From an uncultured Verrucomicrobiales bacterium (lineage in GTDB: Bacteria > Verrucomicrobiota > Verrucomicrobiia > Verrucomicrobiales > Akkermansiaceae): a stretch of DNA of 54,346 nt. Of the stretch, positions 52,386 through 54,346 are shown in pieces (within the stretch, counting starts at the first letter, position 1; each line of letters starts with the position of its first letter). Where the stretch lies: positions 1 to 54,346 of the forward strand of contig CALBVY010000024.1 in assembly GCA_937969495.1 (NCBI GenBank). The letters are read 5' to 3'. The notes beneath the pieces were generated by a model that was not told where the DNA came from, made no database searches, and saw only the letters and a program-made list of their open reading frames with translations. Position numbers and translations under genes: made by a program.

Positions 52386-54346
52386 ATGAACCCCGTCATC
52401 ACCCCTATTGCAGGCCTCGCAGGTCTGGGCATCGCTTTTATTATTCTCGCCAGCATCCTTAAACGCTCCGGCGGCGAGGGAAAGGTAAAGGAAATTTCCG
52501 ATAAAATCCAAAAAGGAGCCATGGTCTTCATGAAGCGGGAGTTTATCCTCATCTCCTTTTTCGCCCTCATCATCGCCATCCTCCTGTTCTTTTTTCAGAA
52601 AAGTGATTACGGTAAACATCAATCACTCTCCTTTGTGCTCGGCTGTCTGGCATCATCCTTTGCTGGATTTATTGGTATGTTTACTGCCACGCGTGCCAAT
52701 GTGCGCACGACTCTAGCAGCACGCGATAACGGACAGGCAGATGCTCTTGGCGTAGCATTCTTTGGTGGCTCAGTAATGGGGCTCACCGTAGCCTCCATGG
52801 GCTTAATCGGCCTAGGCGGATTATATTATTTTTACATGGATCACCCTGATGTTGCCGAGATCCTCGAAGGCTTCGCCATGGGAGCATCTCTCGTTGCACT
52901 CTTCTACCGCGTTGGTGGAGGCATCTTTACCAAAGCCGCTGATGTCGGTGCCGACCTCGTAGGTAAAGTGGAAGCTGGTATACCAGAAGACGACCCAAGA
53001 AACCCAGGCGTCATCGCCGATAACGTAGGTGATAATGTAGGTGATGTTGCCGGTATGGGCTCTGATATTTTTGAATCCTACTGTGGCGCCCAGATTGCCA
53101 CCGTCGCCATTGCAGGCGCCATTGCAGCAGATACCGCCAAGAACTCAGATCTGCTAGCAAAGCTAGGGACAACACCAGAAAAGGCTTCCGAGCTCATGTC
53201 CCTGCCACTTGCCCTAACCACCGTAGGGCTACTCTGCTCTGTGCTAGGTATCCTACTCGTAAAAATGATGGCCTCTAAGAATCCTGCCAGCGCTCTCCGC
53301 ATAGGCACCATCGGAGCAGCTATCATTTTCATCATTGCGTCATTTGGTTACACCAACATGCAGGGACTAGGGTCTAATGCCGCTTGCGCTGTGCTCTGCG
53401 GTGCCGTCGGAGGTATCATCATTGGCTTGATCACCGAGTATTACACCGGAGGTAAACCTATCCGCGATATCGCCAAATCTGGAGAAACGGGAGTAGCCAC
53501 AGTGATGATCAGCGGTTTAGCCGTAGGCCTCAAGTCTGTAGCCATCCCACTCATGACTTTAGCAGCCACCGTTTACGTTTCCTATGAATTCGCCGGCCTC
53601 TACGGCGTAGGGCTGGCCGCAGTCGGCATGCTCGGCACGGTAGGAATAACCATGGCCATCGATGCCTATGGCCCTGTAGCAGACAACGCCGGCGGCATTG
53701 CTGAAATGAGTGCCATGGGACCTGAAACACGGAAGATCACCGATGGCTTAGACGCAGTTGGCAATACCACCGCCGCTATCGGTAAAGGCTTTGCCATCGG
53801 CGCTGCCGGACTCGCCGCACTCGCACTGATCACTGCCTTTATTAAAAAATCCGGTGTTGGTACAGGTTTCAGCTTTGCTGATGAAGCCGTGCTCCGCACC
53901 TTCTTTGTCGGCCTCTTTATCGGAGGAATTATTCCATTTGTAAACGGAGCCATAACCATGAATGCCGTGGGTGGAGCCGCCTTTGAAATGATCAATGAAA
54001 TCCGCCGTCAGTTCCGCGAAATCCCTGGCTTACTAGAAGGCACTGGCGAGCCAGATTCTGACACCTGCGTAGATATCGCCACCCGTGCCGCCACCAAACG
54101 GATGATTATGCCCGCATTACTCGCAGTGGGTACTCCGCTCGTCGTAGGCTTTGGCTTTAATTTCGTAGGTGGTGCTGGCGAAGGCGCCATCGCACTTACA
54201 GGCACACTCTGCGGTGCCCTACTTGGCTGTATTCTCATGGCACTCTTCATGTCAAATGCTGGAGGAGCCTGGGACAACGCCAAGAAATACGTAGAAGAAG
54301 GACACTACGGCGGTAAAAACTCTGAGACACACAAAGGCTGCGTAGT
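52386..54346 (+). CDS. hppA: Membrane-bound ion-pumping pyrophosphatase, 5' part
   Basis: The first ~653 residues of a membrane pyrophosphatase coupling pyrophosphate hydrolysis to pumping of H+ (or Na+). The frame is open at the right edge of the window. Motifs: TKAADVGADLVGKVEAGIP and DNVGDNVGDVAGMGSD (catalytic and Mg-PPi binding), then EYYTGGKPIRDIA and LDAVGNTTAAIGKGFAIG. The Ala in GNTTAA (instead of the Lys of GNTTKA) points to the K+-dependent subfamily, whose members pump Na+ or H+. More than 12 hydrophobic segments are visible. The start ATG has no Shine-Dalgarno. Confidence 0.93.
   Translation, partial: MNPVITPIAGLAGLGIAFIILASILKRSGGEGKVKEISDKIQKGAMVFMKREFILISFFALIIAILLFFFQKSDYGKHQSLSFVLGCLASSFAGFIGMFTATRANVRTTLAARDNGQADALGVAFFGGSVMGLTVASMGLIGLGGLYYFYMDHPDVAEILEGFAMGASLVALFYRVGGGIFTKAADVGADLVGKVEAGIPEDDPRNPGVIADNVGDNVGDVAGMGSDIFESYCGAQIATVAIAGAIAADTAKNSDLLAKLGTTPEKASELMSLPLALTTVGLLCSVLGILLVKMMASKNPASALRIGTIGAAIIFIIASFGYTNMQGLGSNAACAVLCGAVGGIIIGLITEYYTGGKPIRDIAKSGETGVATVMISGLAVGLKSVAIPLMTLAATVYVSYEFAGLYGVGLAAVGMLGTVGITMAIDAYGPVADNAGGIAEMSAMGPETRKITDGLDAVGNTTAAIGKGFAIGAAGLAALALITAFIKKSGVGTGFSFADEAVLRTFFVGLFIGGIIPFVNGAITMNAVGGAAFEMINEIRRQFREIPGLLEGTGEPDSDTCVDIATRAATKRMIMPALLAVGTPLVVGFGFNFVGGAGEGAIALTGTLCGALLGCILMALFMSNAGGAWDNAKKYVEEGHYGGKNSETHKGCV

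Noticed and set aside
1-54346. CRISPR arrays, tRNA/rRNA genes, insertion sequences, prophage
   Set aside because: No spaced direct repeats, cloverleaf sequences, transposase or phage structural genes were seen on either strand.

Overview
The window looks like a core-genome segment of a Gram-negative, diderm bacterium, most likely a marine member of the Verrucomicrobiota (Rubritalea/Akkermansia-like). This is inferred from gene content: a MoxR/VWA (Bat-type) operon, two ExbB/ExbD systems, a TonB-dependent receptor, a squalene/phytoene synthase, a membrane pyrophosphatase and an extracellular protein ending in a TSP3-like segment. No 16S or other marker settles it. No prophage, insertion sequence, CRISPR array, tRNA or rRNA was seen. 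No gene-free stretch exceeds about 190 bases. Shine-Dalgarno motifs are missing or poor in front of nearly every start.

Layout. 1-470: 3' end of a beta-CASP RNA nuclease. 9492-491 (minus): a seven-gene MoxR-Bat operon (MoxR ATPase, DUF58, a small BatD-like protein, BatA, BatB, a membrane-anchored TPR protein, a giant BatD-like protein). 9643-12172 (plus): aspartokinase and two membrane proteins. 12553-12176 and 13815-12568 (minus): a hotdog thioesterase and FabF. 16068-13899 (minus): exbB, exbD, a TonB-like protein and a zinc-ribbon membrane protein. 16477: ppnP. 16560-17953: thiH-thiS. 18681 and 19638 (minus): a SanA-like protein and a lipid kinase. 19783: an M20 peptidase. 23616-21223 (minus): ftsH. 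23796-27368: a TerB/FHA-like/ABC/TMD fusion. 34976-27382 (minus): an iron-type TonB receptor followed by a TtpC-type TonB energising operon, under a Fur-like box. 35159-37729: signal peptidase I, a squalene/phytoene synthase and a lipoprotein. 37868-43706: an OMF-MFP-RND efflux operon. 43781-47777: rarA, grpE, dnaJ and rsmE. 47895-50096: a CAP-domain exoprotein. 51136-50114 (minus): an amidase. 51328: an SMP-30 lactonase. 52386 to the end: a membrane pyrophosphatase, cut by the window.

Main discovery. The TPR gene of the Bat operon appears to encode an undescribed selenoprotein. Its apparent UGA stop (4346-4348) is followed in frame by 37 sense codons and a TAA. The UGA lies in a Sec-Gln-Gly-Cys (UxxC) redox motif. 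It is followed by a 6-bp hairpin with a GGUC apical loop, placed exactly as in the E. coli fdhF SECIS (18 nt between UGA and loop). Reading through shortens an odd 147-nt gap to 33 nt in an otherwise overlapping operon. This would put selenium-based redox chemistry, facing the periplasm, inside a MoxR-VWA machine whose namesake (Bat, Bacteroides aerotolerance) was linked to oxygen tolerance.

How the genes work together: the Bat operon is one envelope complex of an AAA+ ATPase, VWA proteins and TPR/BatD scaffolds. The receptor plus the DUF3450-TtpC-ExbB-ExbD-TonB-TPR operon forms a complete, probably iron-repressed, uptake system. The RND operon is a complete tripartite pump. grpE and dnaJ are heat-shock co-chaperones next to the housekeeping genes rarA and rsmE.
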